Below, piece by piece: positions 9,739 through 20,502 of a stretch of DNA of 30,103 nt. Within the stretch, counting starts at the first letter, position 1. Every line of letters begins with the position of its first letter. The position numbers were made by a program, and so were the translations under genes. Under the pieces are notes generated by a model that was given only the letters and a program-made list of their open reading frames with translations, was not told the origin of the DNA and did no database searches. Source of the DNA: Isoetes engelmannii (taxonomy: Eukaryota; Streptophyta; Lycopodiopsida; Isoetales; Isoetaceae); contig JAANSK020314818.1 of the NCBI GenBank assembly GCA_011763485.2, forward strand, positions 1 to 30,103, written 5' to 3'.

Positions 9739-10141
9739 ATGTTGATGTCTGAGAAGAATCTCAAGTGTTTGTTACGAAAGCAACTCAAACCCAGTGATGC
9801 TGGGAACCCGGGAAGAATAGTTTTGCCAAAGGTAGAGCAGCTCTCTCATAGCATCAAAAATTTCCAGTTTTCAAGTTATATCAAGCATCATGTTAGTGTA
9901 CATGCAGAAACATGGCCTTGATCTTACTACCTAGAGCATTAAAGGTTTGGCATCGAAAGTTGTTTGCGTCCAAGATAGTTTCATGGATGGCCTTGAATTT
10001 AGGATCTGTAAATGGTGGCTGATCTTATTGTCATCCCATAGAAAGATGCAAAGCAGGTTTCAATCTCCTATTCTCAGAGAAGGCATGATCATCATCATGG
10101 AGGCTGTCTCATGGAGGGAATTGCAAGAATTCTCCTTGTGA
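9739..10141 (+). pseudogene. B3 DNA-binding-domain gene fragment (LEC2/ABI3/FUS3-like)
   Basis: The frame at 9739-9831 reads SEKNLKCLLRKQLKPSDAG followed by NPGRIVLPK, very like the start of the plant B3 domain of the LEC2/FUS3/ABI3 group (L.K.LK.SD.G..GRIVLPK). A GT donor follows the PK codon. Further on, 9962-10020 reads VCVQDSFMDGLEFRICKWW, resembling the middle of the same domain (D..G..F.F+Y+.W), but the conserved PNNKSRMY that should follow is not readable and no intact join links the two. No complete protein can be built. It is probably a decayed copy of a B3 transcription-factor gene; a real gene with undetected small exons is less likely. Confidence 0.45.
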
Positions 10142-11170
10142 ATTTGATGGAAGTGAGCTAGCCCTCCCATTTTCGAACCCGCGGACATGACACTCGTTAC
10201 TGACATTGCCAATGAGTGTTGATTGAGGTTAATGGCGAATAGTTCTGTGGAGAAACTGAAGCTATTCTTTTGATCTGAATTTGTATCTCATTGCTGAATA
10301 ATGAGTGGTAAAATAGAACAAGTAAAGAAGCGTTTTGCATGTATATTATTATTAGATATATTGATGTTAATATAAATGCTGCCCGATTAAATAAAATGAG
10401 CAAGACATGGATTATATATAGGTTTGTGCTGAATTTTCAATCAGAATTCTTTTTGTCTAATATATTGATCTAAAAAATGTTAGTGGTATTTGATCTAAAA
10501 AATGTTAGTGAAAAAACAGAATGCTAAAGCAAAGTGAAAATACAGAATTCTAAAGCAATTTAAGCTTCTTATGTGTCTAATTATTGTATTTGTTTTGCAT
10601 GTTATTACTGTTTAGGCCGTTGAAGAGAGCATGTAGTTCCTTTGTCATACTTTGCCCCTTTATCACTGAGCACAAATCAATATCATGATGTGAACCAAGC
10701 ACGGATATTGTGGCAAATAGAATCCTATTAACGGTAGGCTAGAAATATGGCACCATCAATGGTAGGCCAGTGCGGTGTTAATAGAACATGGGGTCAACAG
10801 GGGTTCTTATAACCTCTATTCACTAGTGCACCAATGATGGAACATTATGTCAAAAAGACCCCTTTCAATCAAAAGGGAATTGCTAATAGCTAGGCCCATA
10901 GGCTAGGAGAAAACATGGCTAGAAAGGTTTGAATCTAGGGTTTTTAATGATATATAAGGGCTATAGTCAAGATGTATTTCTATCTTTCAAGAAAAATACA
11001 AAGTTGAAAAGACAATCAAATAGAGTGGAAATACAACTTTATTAGAAGTGCATTGCAACAGTGGGTTTAGATAGAGTCCTTCGCATAGACCAACACGAAC
11101 ATGCAAGAAGGGGCCAAAATGAGCAGGTTCTAGTGACTCACTCTCGGCTACTACCGGTCACAGTGTCTAA
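10142..11170. other. Intergenic stretch
   Basis: No gene seen. The 20-base word 'tgatctaaaaaatgttagtg' occurs twice near 10467-10511, a small tandem duplication. The rest is AT-rich single-copy-looking sequence. Confidence 0.4.
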
Positions 11171-11764
11171 TTTTGACAAGGGAAAAACTCCCAAATACCC
11201 TAATGTTTTGCTAAAATTGCCAAAACGCCCCTGGTTTTGAGAGTATTTTGATAAAAATAACCCACTTTTTTATGATGTGTTCTTTAAATACATTGTAAGG
11301 ATAAGATCTTTCCATCAAAGTTAAAATCACTAAAATCGGAGTCCGAAATTTTAAGTTATGGTCATCTAAATCCCTCCTAAATTCTTACAATGGAAATGAC
11401 TGTAACTTTTTGCTATGATTTAAATGAAAATATGTCCTTCAGATGCATTTTAGAGGAGGGTGAGATCTTTCTATCAAGGTTAAAATCACCTGATGAAATC
11501 CGCAATCAAAATTTATGTTGTTTTTAATACATAAAGATTGTAAAGATTTAGGAAGGACTTGGGAGATTATAAGTTGTGATTTCGTACTCTGGTTCATGCG
11601 ATCTTAACCTTAATGCAAAGATCTCACCCTCCTCTACAATGTAACTGAAAGACACATTTTCATTTGGATCATGGCAAAAAGTTAGACCCCCAAAACCAAG
11701 GGCGTTTTGGCAATTTTACCCAAACATAAGGGTAGCCTATTTGGGAGTTTTGCCCTTTTTAACA
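11171..11764. mobile_element. Foldback / long-TIR MITE upstream of MFL1
   Basis: The element at about 11179-11756 begins AGGGAAAAACTCCCAAATA and ends TATTTGGGAGTTTTGCCCT. Complementarity continues inward for most of each ~230-base arm ('ccaaaacgcccctggttttg' versus 'aaaaccaagggcgttttgg', then 'gagatctttNNatcaaggttaa' blocks). One arm carries an extra internal copy of the 'taactttttgcNatgat...gaggagggtgagatcttt' segment (11402-11485). The flanks 'ttttgaca' and 'ttttaaca' give an imperfect 8-bp duplication, which would fit a hAT-type element. No coding capacity. Its right end lies about 100 bases upstream of the MFL1 start codon. Confidence 0.78.
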
Positions 11765-11860
11765 ATTACATTACAATTTGAAAATTGAGCATTTTTTTTA
11801 AATTTCCTGAGGTACCAAGCAAAAAGGCAAAACAATTTAGACTTCCAGGATAAGGTCGGG

Positions 11861-13285
11861 ATGGAAAATAGGATTCTAGGTTCGATCTTGGAGCTTGATG
11901 GAGGAAATATTAGTAATCGAGATGCTTCTGTCTCCCCTGCTACCAGAGAATGCCATCGGCTTATAAAAGGTATGCTTGCTCTGCCCAATCCATATGCAAA
12001 AAAGAGGCATGTATCTAGATTTGCATTTGCCAGCAATAGAGATCTTGCCACTGCAAAGTATGGTTCTTCAGACGGGCGCGTTCGGTTTCCATGCATGGCT
12101 TCTATAACACTTTCATCTGATTCAAACTTAGCTCCAGCAATATCAGATCCAAATAATGTTAAAGTAGCTGGTTCAGAGCAGTTTCTAGAGGTTGAAAATG
12201 TGCCTTCAAATATTTCACTTTCTAGTGATGCCATTGTGGTGAAGACAAAAGTTTTGGCCACTGAAAAGAATAGTAATCAGCAGCAAAATAGAGGCTGGTT
12301 AACAGAAGTTGAGCAAGCCAGCAAGCAGTCCCGGGTTTTGATGAAAAGGTTATCAGTCCTTGAGAAGGCGCTAATTGGTGCTGCAGCTGGAGGTATTGCA
12401 GGAGCATTTACATATGCCTGTCTTCACCCCATAGATACTGTGAAAACTCGCCTTCAGACCAGAGGAGCGGCAGATGTTTATTCTAGTAGCATGGATGCAG
12501 TTTTTAAAATTTTTAAAAGCAAAGGCATTTTAGGGTTCTACAGGGGGATTTCTGCAGTTATTTTGGGATCCACTCTATCCTCTGCTATATATTTTGGTAC
12601 ATGTGAACTTGGGAAAGCTGCCCTCTCAAAAATTTCTAGATTCCCTCCTATTGTTATTCCTCCTTTAGCAGGTGCAATGGGTAACATTGTTTCCTCTTCT
12701 ATTCTAGTTCCAAAGGAGGTAATAACACAGAGAATGCAGGCAGGGGCTCGAGGGAGTTCATTGAGTGTGTTGCTAAAGACAATAGAGCGCGAGGGAATAA
12801 AAGGCTTGTATGTGGGTTATTCTGCAGCCATTCTTAGAAATCTCCCAACAAGTGTCATAAGTTTTTCTACATTTGAGTACTTGAAAGCTGCATGGCTCCA
12901 AGCTACTGGAAAGGATTCCCTAGAGCCTTTCCAAAGTGTTTCTTCTGGCGCTATAGCTGGCGCTATAGCTGCTGCTTTAACCACCCCTCTAGATGTTGTC
13001 AAGACAAGGTTAATGACGCAGATGAAACATGGAGAAGCAATACTAGACCCTGAAACAAAAGCAAAGATTGTTGCTTTAACTTACACAGGTTTTTCTTCTA
13101 CCATGAGACAGATCTGGCTCGAAGAAGGATGGATTGGATTAACAAGAGGTATTGGGCCCAGGTTGCTACATAGTGCTTGTTTTTCTGCACTTGGTTTCTT
13201 TGCCTTCGAAACAGCAAGACTTGCAATTCTGAAGCAATATCTTGAGAGGAAGGAGACAACAAATGAGACAGCCAGAGCACTCTAA
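11861..13285 (+). CDS. MFL1: Mitoferrin-like 1, plastid mitochondrial-carrier-family protein
   Basis: An intronless 474-aa frame. Residues 165-460 form three mitochondrial carrier repeats, each with its signature: PIDTVK (190-195), a degenerate PKEVIT (284-289) and PLDVVK (376-381). The sequence around 170-345 closely follows what I recall of Arabidopsis Mfl1 (At5g42130), including YFGTCE..K, IPPLAGAMGNI and RMQAGA. That protein sits in the chloroplast inner envelope and is linked to iron import. The ~160-residue N-terminal extension is longer than in mitochondrial mitoferrins and fits a transit peptide plus linker, though it is not strongly Ser-rich at the very start. The first Met after the in-frame upstream stop (TGA near 11778) was taken as the start. 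A foldback element ends about 100 bases upstream and may affect its promoter or leader. Substrate specificity is inferred. Confidence 0.93.
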   Translation: MENRILGSILELDGGNISNRDASVSPATRECHRLIKGMLALPNPYAKKRHVSRFAFASNRDLATAKYGSSDGRVRFPCMASITLSSDSNLAPAISDPNNVKVAGSEQFLEVENVPSNISLSSDAIVVKTKVLATEKNSNQQQNRGWLTEVEQASKQSRVLMKRLSVLEKALIGAAAGGIAGAFTYACLHPIDTVKTRLQTRGAADVYSSSMDAVFKIFKSKGILGFYRGISAVILGSTLSSAIYFGTCELGKAALSKISRFPPIVIPPLAGAMGNIVSSSILVPKEVITQRMQAGARGSSLSVLLKTIEREGIKGLYVGYSAAILRNLPTSVISFSTFEYLKAAWLQATGKDSLEPFQSVSSGAIAGAIAAALTTPLDVVKTRLMTQMKHGEAILDPETKAKIVALTYTGFSSTMRQIWLEEGWIGLTRGIGPRLLHSACFSALGFFAFETARLAILKQYLERKETTNETARAL

Positions 13286-14434
13286 GTGGCAAGACTAAAA
13301 GTTTCCTTGTTGTTAGTATACCAAATTCTTGGATATGCTATGTTCTTTAAAACTCCCCCTCATCCTATTTGAAGTAAAATAGCCGGCGAGAATGCCATAG
13401 TTTACCAAGAAGGCACAAAATTCCTCAATTTGCTCTTCAACGCTTCTCTCTTTGTTCCTGGATTTTGATCTAGAGGTGGAGGTTCTCCCCCATAGGATTA
13501 TGTCCCATGGATCTAGTTTGTTCTTTTGGCATCCTTCCAGATTAACAAAGCTTGTGCAGCTTATTGGGATGTCCTTCTATACCATCTATGTACAAGGATT
13601 GCAGGAGAAATGATACGAACTGCCAAGACTGAAGAAATTTGGTGATGCAGTCTTGGGGGACGCATTACAGATGTAAACAACAACCAAACAACAATTACAG
13701 TGTATGTTTTGTGCTAAAAAAGTTTGAAAATGAATGTGGATATTTGCTTGAGGTAATGTTGGCTTTTCTAGCATGAAAACACTTCTACTTCAATGGTGTA
13801 GCTTAACAAAAGATCATCTTGACTGATTTGTCTTTTGAATACTATGGAGAATGTGCATTGTATACGTGAAGAACTACAAAAGGTGTTTGCTTTTCAGTAG
13901 CAGATAGGCTCCCCAACAATTCAATACAACTTTCTTCCTTTGCTTCTTCATGCCTTTTCCCCTTAGAATCACACTTCCTAGGTAACAAAAGGCTTGTCAC
14001 AAAATATGAAACACAAACACCATGCTAATAATATAGTGTGCGCAAAAACAAGAAAAACAAGGTGATGTCGCACAAGGCGCTGCCTTTAAACGAATTAAAT
14101 GGAATGTTTTTTATCATCCACAGAAGCCAATAGGCCTATGGGACCCAACAAGAATGGATCAAGCGTATTACTGCCCGGATTAAAGAACCCCGGAGGGAAA
14201 AATCGTGGCAGCAATAAGAGTGCCGATATGCTGTACGAATATACATGAAAAAAATGTGCAAGTCAAGTGGTGGTTCGGGGGCATATCTGGGACCTCATAT
14301 CCAGCATCTCTTGAATGTATGATCCTAGTGAGCGCACTGCAGTCGTGCCCATTATCATGTAGAGCGGCTCGTTGGCCCTGATCAAGGTAGCGTAGCGCGT
14401 TTGGATCTGATCATACGCCAGCAGATCCGAAAAG
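13286..14434. other. 3' flank of MFL1 and intergenic stretch
   Basis: Presumed 3' UTR followed by spacer. No further gene, RNA or repeat that I can support on either strand. Confidence 0.4.
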
Positions 14435-14939
14435 TGTAACATTCATCCCCGACGGCTCCCATCTGGCAGCACTGACAGATTCTGTCCTCCGTACAATTTC
14501 CATACTATTTTCGTACAAGTATATCACATGAAACCATTGAAAGGGCATATGTCACAATAAAAAATGGAACCATTGAATTAAACCCCCCAGACCCCCCTCA
14601 GTTGTTTATGCTGATATTTGCGCAGGGCATCCAACGGTTGGCTCGGACCGTTGGATGTCGATTTTGGGCAATCTTGACATGTGCAATGTATACAAATACG
14701 TGGGATGTGTTTGAGGCTCCTCGGCAATCGTTGGATGCCCTGGCGAATATCAGCATAAACAATTGGGGTGTCTGGGGGGTTTAATTCAATGGTTCCATTT
14801 TTTAATGTGACATATGCCCTTTCAATGGTTTCATGTGATATATCTGTACGAAAATAGTATGGAAATTGTACAAAATTTGTATGGAAGTTGCATGGAATTT
14901 TTTCAGCTGCCCCGTCGGGGCCAAATATTAGACATTACA
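14435..14939. mobile_element. Long-armed foldback element / MITE (505 bp)
   Basis: Ends are TGTAAC and TTACA. About 200 bases at each side are near-perfect inverted copies: for example 'atcacatgaaaccattgaaa' (14524 on) is mirrored by 'tttcaatggtttcatgtgat' (14820-14839), and 'catccaacggttgg' by 'cNatcgttggatg'. The central unpaired part (about 14655-14720) is short. The outer 60 bases of the arms are less alike. The flanks are only loosely similar ('gatccgaaaa' and 'gattgaaaa'), so the target duplication and superfamily stay open. The short open frame inside is an artefact of the arms. Confidence 0.85.
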
Positions 14940-15570
14940 AGATTGAAAACATTCTATTACAAATGGGATAACATACAATATGCACAATAAAAAACTTTAT
15001 TAGTGCATTGGCTCCATATGAGCATTCTCAATTCAGAGCTATTTGTATAACAAGCACCAAATGGTGGATGTCCCCCCCCTAAGATTTGAACCTAGGCATG
15101 TCCACTACACATAAAACTGAAAACGTACATGATTTCGTACTGTATGAAGTCTCCACACCAACGTTACAAGCCCCAACTGGTACGAAACAACAAAAAGCCC
15201 TAAGTGCCTCAAGTTCGCTTTGATTTTTTGCAAATTGACCTTAAACTCCTAGTACAGCTTGCAACTAAAAGAATTGCAGCGATATCATGAGGGCATAGAC
15301 AAATTAAAAGCATTGGCCAGACTACAAATTACTACATCTAGAACATAATTATGATGGCCGATCAAGAAACAAAGTAACCAATTCAAATAATATAGGTACA
15401 TACATAAGAGCTTTTTCTACACAATCAATTGATGGATATGGAAGAGGACAGATCTTGAGCAAGGAAAACAATAGTACAGACATAGAATGAACACACATTT
15501 TACAAATTTGTATGACAAGAGGCAGAAATAAAAAGACCATTTTCTTTTTTATGTTTTCATTTAAAAACAG
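14940..15570. other. Intergenic stretch
   Basis: No gene supported. On the minus strand a lone B-box-like 'ggttcaaatc' (near 15087-15096) is not accompanied by a proper A-box. Confidence 0.4.
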
Positions 15571-16835
15571 GTGATGCCCACATACAAGTATTTGGGAGTG
15601 GAGTTCTTTTCTACACTATGTTGGGACACTTTCATCAGATTGCGCGTGACGGCAGGTTGGAGAGCGCTCTATGCAATGCAAAACAATAGCCATAGAGCGC
15701 CACTTTATGATTGGGGAAATCAATCCCATCTGTTCAGGGTATTGGTAGAGCCTGTTCTTCTGTACGGGGTCGAGGTCTAGGGCTCGATGGTGTCCCTTGC
15801 TACATGGAATGATTTAGAGCAGATCTATAAGGCCTTCCTTGCAAGAGCACTCGGAGTGAAATCCACGGTCCCATATCAAATCCTACTACATGAGACATGA
15901 TTCCTACCTCTTCAGAGGTCAACCATGGATAGATACAACGTCTATTTCCAAAAGGTGGTTAGTATGGATGATGTCTGTCTCCCCAACCTGGCTTACATCA
16001 TGGCAATGGGACCGCAGTGCCTCAAGGCTTGTTGGAAGGACAAGAGGGCTCAGTAGCCTTAGCAGTTGCAATGGGTCCGCAATGCCTTAAAGCCTGCTGA
16101 AAGGACAAATAGGCCCATTGGCTCTCCCGATGGCACATTTAAGTACACATATGCGTAGGTCTGCACAAAAAAGGAACAAGAGGAATTGCAATGATACCTG
16201 GACGCTTTTTTCCTTAGCAAACTGTGGGATGTTTAGGCTCTGGCACAAGTCAAGATGGCACACTATAGGCAGCAGGTGAACCCCACCTTCGCACGGGGCC
16301 CACACCAGTACCTACGCACCCCTTTACCCATGAAAAAGCGTAGGCTGATAGCTTCCATTCACACAGGTGGACATCACCTCTGTATTGAAACTGTTATGGG
16401 CTCGAGAAGCACGCGAGGACAGAATCTACTAATGCTGCTACCAAGGGGGCATTGAGGACGAGCATCACTCTTTTCAGGCTTGCCCCTCGTATGAACAGAT
16501 TTGGACGCAGTATCCTCAACTGATACTGCCTAACCAGCCGCTGCATCTTTTATTGAGGACCGACTCAGTGGGATCTCTTGGGTCATACCTTCAGGCGGTC
16601 ATGGATGCGGGCACTTGGCTCTGCCCGTCTGGGTGATGACTGCATTTTTTCTGTACAATATACCAACATGCTTATTACTGCCAAAGTTTTTCCTTCAAAA
16701 ACCCTTCGGGGCGGGGGTTTTTAATCCAGACCGTAATATGCTTGTTGTTTTCTCTTTGTTTGGGTGCCATAGGCCAATTGGTCTCCGTGGACGATAAAAT
16801 ACATTCTATTCTAATCTAATCTATTCCATACCTCT
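15571..16835 (+). mobile_element. Decayed LINE 3' fragment (RT C-terminal region to tail)
   Basis: 15571-15777 reads PTYKYLGVEFFSTLCWDTFI and then RVTAGWRALYAMQNN and PVLLYGVEV, the thumb and connector region after the reverse-transcriptase domain of plant non-LTR elements. The reading continues through a stop (15778) and later frame changes (LEQIYKAFLARALGVKS at about 15815-15860; GIEDEHHSFQACPSYEQIW at about 16450-16505, the zinc-binding end of ORF2). The 3' end is 'cgataaaatacattctattctaatc', with a short ATTCT/AATCT-type repeat tail rather than poly-A, so this is a different LINE lineage from the large minus-strand element. It is 5'-truncated and inactive. Confidence 0.8.
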
Positions 16836-17407
16836 GTCAGAAGCTTGAAAAACATTGCATAACTGCCTTTGCTCCTTCCAGATCCATGCAGAGTAGACTT
16901 TAGGGCGACCCATGATCTGCAAGGTTTATTTGTCACAGATTGCAATGTTTATTTGTCTATTTGTTTGTTTGCCTCCGTTTCACCAAGTTTTCAAGGGTTT
17001 ATTGCTCTGGCCATGAGATGTAAAGGATTGCTTCCTCGTAATATATTCAGAATCGTGTATTCAATATTTCCCAATTGTTTAAATGGCTTGTTTTATTCTC
17101 ACATTTAAGGGCCACCCAGCACATTTCTTATATATTTTAGAATATGCGAATAAAAATCGCGAACAATAGTAGCTACTGCGAAATTGGACCGCCAAATTTT
17201 TAGCAAGGGTTGCGAGTTCGCCAAATATAGCGAAAGCTAAAATTGCAAAGAACGTGCTCTAGTCGGACGTGCCCCGTTTCTCCAATTTTGCACGTCCTCC
17301 CGACCTTTGACGCGGCTATGGCTTCTTAAGTGATCAATAACTTTGGCCGCCCATCTCCTACATTTTATCTAGGCGCAAATTCTGCCGGCTCTTCAAGATT
17401 TTCCAAG
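16836..17407. other. Upstream region of the Cys-rich gene
   Basis: Spacer and probable promoter/5' leader of the gene starting at 17408. The 5' leader is likely in 17280-17407, which is less AT-rich. No gene is seen on either strand. Confidence 0.4.
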
Positions 17408-19377
17408 ATGTCGAAGTACGAGAAGATGCAGATCCGTGAGTCTTACAACAATGTGTGGCATACAGATCTCACGCATTCCATTCCCACTGATTTTCCATGT
17501 AAGTTTTCACTTACATATTTTCTATTTTACAAGATTTTGGGCAATCACGGGTTGCAACTAGGAACTTTTTAGATTTTTCCTTTTTTCAAGCACACACAGG
17601 TGCAATACAGCTCAATTCCAACATTATCTTTATTTTCGCTTTACTGTATGTCATATTCAACAGATTGAGATATCTTATAAGTACACAATTCTATAAGCAC
17701 ATTGCAAAAGACATGAAATATTAGCGATGTGGTCTCTGCTGGTTTTATATGTGTTACTACATATTCGAATAGCATCCTCCTTATTGAATGCTTAGCAATA
17801 CAGTATTTCAGTGACGTACAATAAAAAAGGGATCCTGGTTGACTTGGAAATTTTCAAGCTGAAGTGTATGCTAACAAATTTTATTGTGTGCTTGCATGAA
17901 CCAAAATTGGACTGTCAGATTGTTGCTTTGCGTTATGGTGGTAAGCTATTAAGTTCAATCGTCTTACTTCTCTTTTTTTCTCTATATTTCATGTTCTAAG
18001 TTTTCTGTTAAGAAAACATTGATGCAATTATTTGGAGGCAGTCTTAACTGGCATCATCAAGACTCTGATATGTCTATGTATTACAAACATCAAGAGCTTG
18101 ATTCAAGGCGTGGCTTTGTTTTTTCTAGTACATTGAACTACTATTAAACTTTGTTGTGATGAATTAATAATCTCCAGGAAAGCAGTCTATGTTAGTAGAA
18201 ATGCTATATGTCAATTTGTATATTGATAATGACTTATTTTCTGGAGTACTGCCTGTCTAGTAGTTTCTATATTTTGCTCTACTTTCAGAAGTTTAAACTG
18301 ATACAAAGCGTGTCTTTCAGTCCACCTTGCGCTTCATATATGTTACGAAAGCGTGCTCTTCACAATGACATGTCAAGGTAATGTGGGTTTACGTGCTAGA
18401 AATAGACACGGGTGTAGAACAGCTTATCTTTTTTGCTTGAGCTGATGCATTGTACCTCCATGCCTTTTCTGAGTTGCAGGTACACATGTTGTGCAGGGTA
18501 TATGCCGTGCAGTGGTTCGTGTGGAGAAAGTAAATGTCCGGAATTTTGTCTTTGTACTGAAGTAGGTTTTCCTGCATATCCATTTTTTTGAATCTGATAC
18601 CCTAGACTACATTCTAATATCAAATTTTATTTATGCATAGGTCTGGTGTTGCTTTCCAAATTCGGTACAGTCCACACGTTTTCTATTACAAGATGAGTTT
18701 AATATACAAAACACAAAGTGCGACAATTGTATCATCGTGAGTTCTGCACTTTAACCAGGGAGATATATTATTTTATTTATATTATCTTACCTCTCTTTGG
18801 ATTTTCTTTCAGGGTTTTATGTTCTGTATACAGCAAGTGGCATGTATATTTTCTTGCATAGCAGCAATTGTTGGAAGTGAAGAACTAGCAGAAATTGCTA
18901 ATCTTCTCACTTGCCTGGCAGATGGTGTTTATTGCACGTATGATTACTTCTTTCCCCGTTTCCTGTTTTTTCTGCCCCCTCTTTATGCTAATTGGCGTAT
19001 GTTTTTCTCTTATGCAGCGTCTGTGCGTGTATGCAGGTAGAGTCTTTTGTTTGTTTATCAGTTAGGTTGGATAGGGCTGATACATATACTGATTACTTAT
19101 CTCATTGCTGTTAATGCAGACTCAGCATAAAGTAGAGATGGACAAGTGGGATGGTAAATTTGGACCGGTGGAGAGACCAATGCAGCCACCTCAATTCCAG
19201 ATGATGTCTCGTATTGATCAGCCAGTTCCACCACCTGTTGGTTATGCACCTGGTTATCCACCTCCTCAGGCATATCCTCCACCACAAGCATATGGCCAAC
19301 CTGCATATGGCCAACCAGCATATGGTCAGCCATACCCCGCTGGTTACCCACCACCGCAGGGAGGTTATGCTCGATAG
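17408..19377 (+). CDS. Conserved plant Cys-rich protein with Pro/Tyr/Gln-rich tail, 8 exons incl. two microexons
   Basis: Exons 17408-17498, 17919-17940 (22 nt), 18321-18377, 18480-18561, 18641-18736, 18813-18937, 19018-19036 (19 nt) and 19120-19377 join in phase with GT..AG borders to give 249 aa. It begins MSKYEKMQIRESYNNVWHTD, then has a Cys-rich core (residues 32-162, with CCF.LWC, CCAGYMPCSG.CGESKCP and TKCDNCI), a hydrophobic stretch (about 117-137) and VCACMQTQHKVEMDK. It ends in a GYPPPQ/AYGQP-type tail (residues 200-249). I recognise this as a widely conserved land-plant family of unknown function, sometimes labelled proline-rich or rhodopsin-like because of the tail. Membrane association is inferred from the hydrophobic segment. 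A possible AATAAA poly-A signal lies at 19530-19535. Confidence 0.88.
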
Positions 19378-20200
19378 AGGGAGGAGTACCTTCACCATTG
19401 TGTGCTTCATATACCTTTCAATGACATGGAGTGCTTTGTGTTCATTCTTTAGCATCCACTTTTTCATATAAGTCCTAGAATAGACATTCATTACGATTTG
19501 ATTATTATCATTATGATATGATTATTATTAATAAATTTGGCCCATTTTTCTGGGTTTTTGTTCGATATAGGATCCCGCCCAGACATCCATCCTTTTACCA
19601 GTCTCTCAGTTGGTTATGTTTTTAACAAATATTGGCTGCAAAACGTTGAGTTTTTTGGTGGATCTCAAGTTCTCAAGTGATGAAGCGCTGACCTTTAACA
19701 GAAGGCTTCTGTTTCAGCAGCGGATTTCTAGTCCAACAGCTTGGGCAAATGTCTCCACACAAAGAGTCACAAACCCGCGAACCTGAAAATCATTTATGAA
19801 GAGAAACTGGTAGAACAGATACCATCATATGAGCAGTTTGTTTTGTTGCACTGGGCTGCAAAATCTTACGGTAACAAATTATCAGAAAAGGAGCTGGATA
19901 TAAGAATGGTCATTATTTTTCGTGTAAATAAAAACTTGGTGTAACTGATTTGGATTTTAAACATTTGAACTTACCTTAAGAAAACAGCACGTTGCTTCAC
20001 ACAAATTTATGATGTTGCAGTGTTCCTGCATGCCTTTCTTCATACATCTAGATAAATTAATCCCTATAATGAAGAATTTACATCTAAATAAATTAAATCC
20101 TTACAATCCAGGTTTGGTACTAACCTGGAAAACACATCAAATTTGAATTATTGTTCTCAAATTAAGTCTTTGATTTGGGTGAGGGTGGTCCATCACTAAA
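19378..20200. other. 3' flank of the Cys-rich gene and spacer
   Basis: Likely 3' UTR to around 19550. A 67-codon frame at 19741-19944 has a protein-like composition but no recognisable domain or splice context, so I do not call it. Confidence 0.35.
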
Positions 20201-20502
20201 TAAGGGTGGTTTCCCATGGGCATAAAACCGGGAGGTTTTTTGGAGGTCAGGCAGCAGTTTGTCGTGTTCCCATGAAGACCTCACCTTCTTGAGAAGCCGA
20301 GGTTAAGAACCGGGAAGAAATTAAACATATTAACATTTCTGAGTGCTCAGGTTTTGGACCTGATTTTCTCATTTCGTGTCTCCACCGGTTCAGATTTGTG
20401 TTGTAAGATTTAATTGTGCTCAGATCGGCTCAGATTGGTTCCAGGTCTGGGGTTTTTCATGGTGTCCAGAGACCAGGTAACCTTGTTGGGAAACCACCCT
20501 AA
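20201..20502. mobile_element. PIF/Harbinger-like MITE (296 bp) with TAA target duplication
   Basis: The element at 20204-20499 has a perfect 13-base terminal inverted repeat, GGGTGGTTTCCCA / TGGGAAACCACCC, and is flanked on both sides by TAA (20201-20203, 20500-20502). A 3-bp TAA/TTA duplication with GGG-starting ends is typical of PIF/Harbinger (Tourist-like) elements. The interior is noncoding. Confidence 0.82.

Noticed and set aside
11737-12261. 174-codon minus-strand frame over the MFL1 start
   Set aside because: It is antisense to the well-supported carrier gene and matches no family.
15040-15200. tRNA-like B-box on the minus strand near 15090
   Set aside because: There is no A-box at the right distance and no foldable arms; likely chance.
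19097-19491. Minus-strand frames of 85 and 126 codons opposite the Cys-rich gene's last exon
   Set aside because: They mirror the Pro/Tyr/Gln repeat codons of the real exon.
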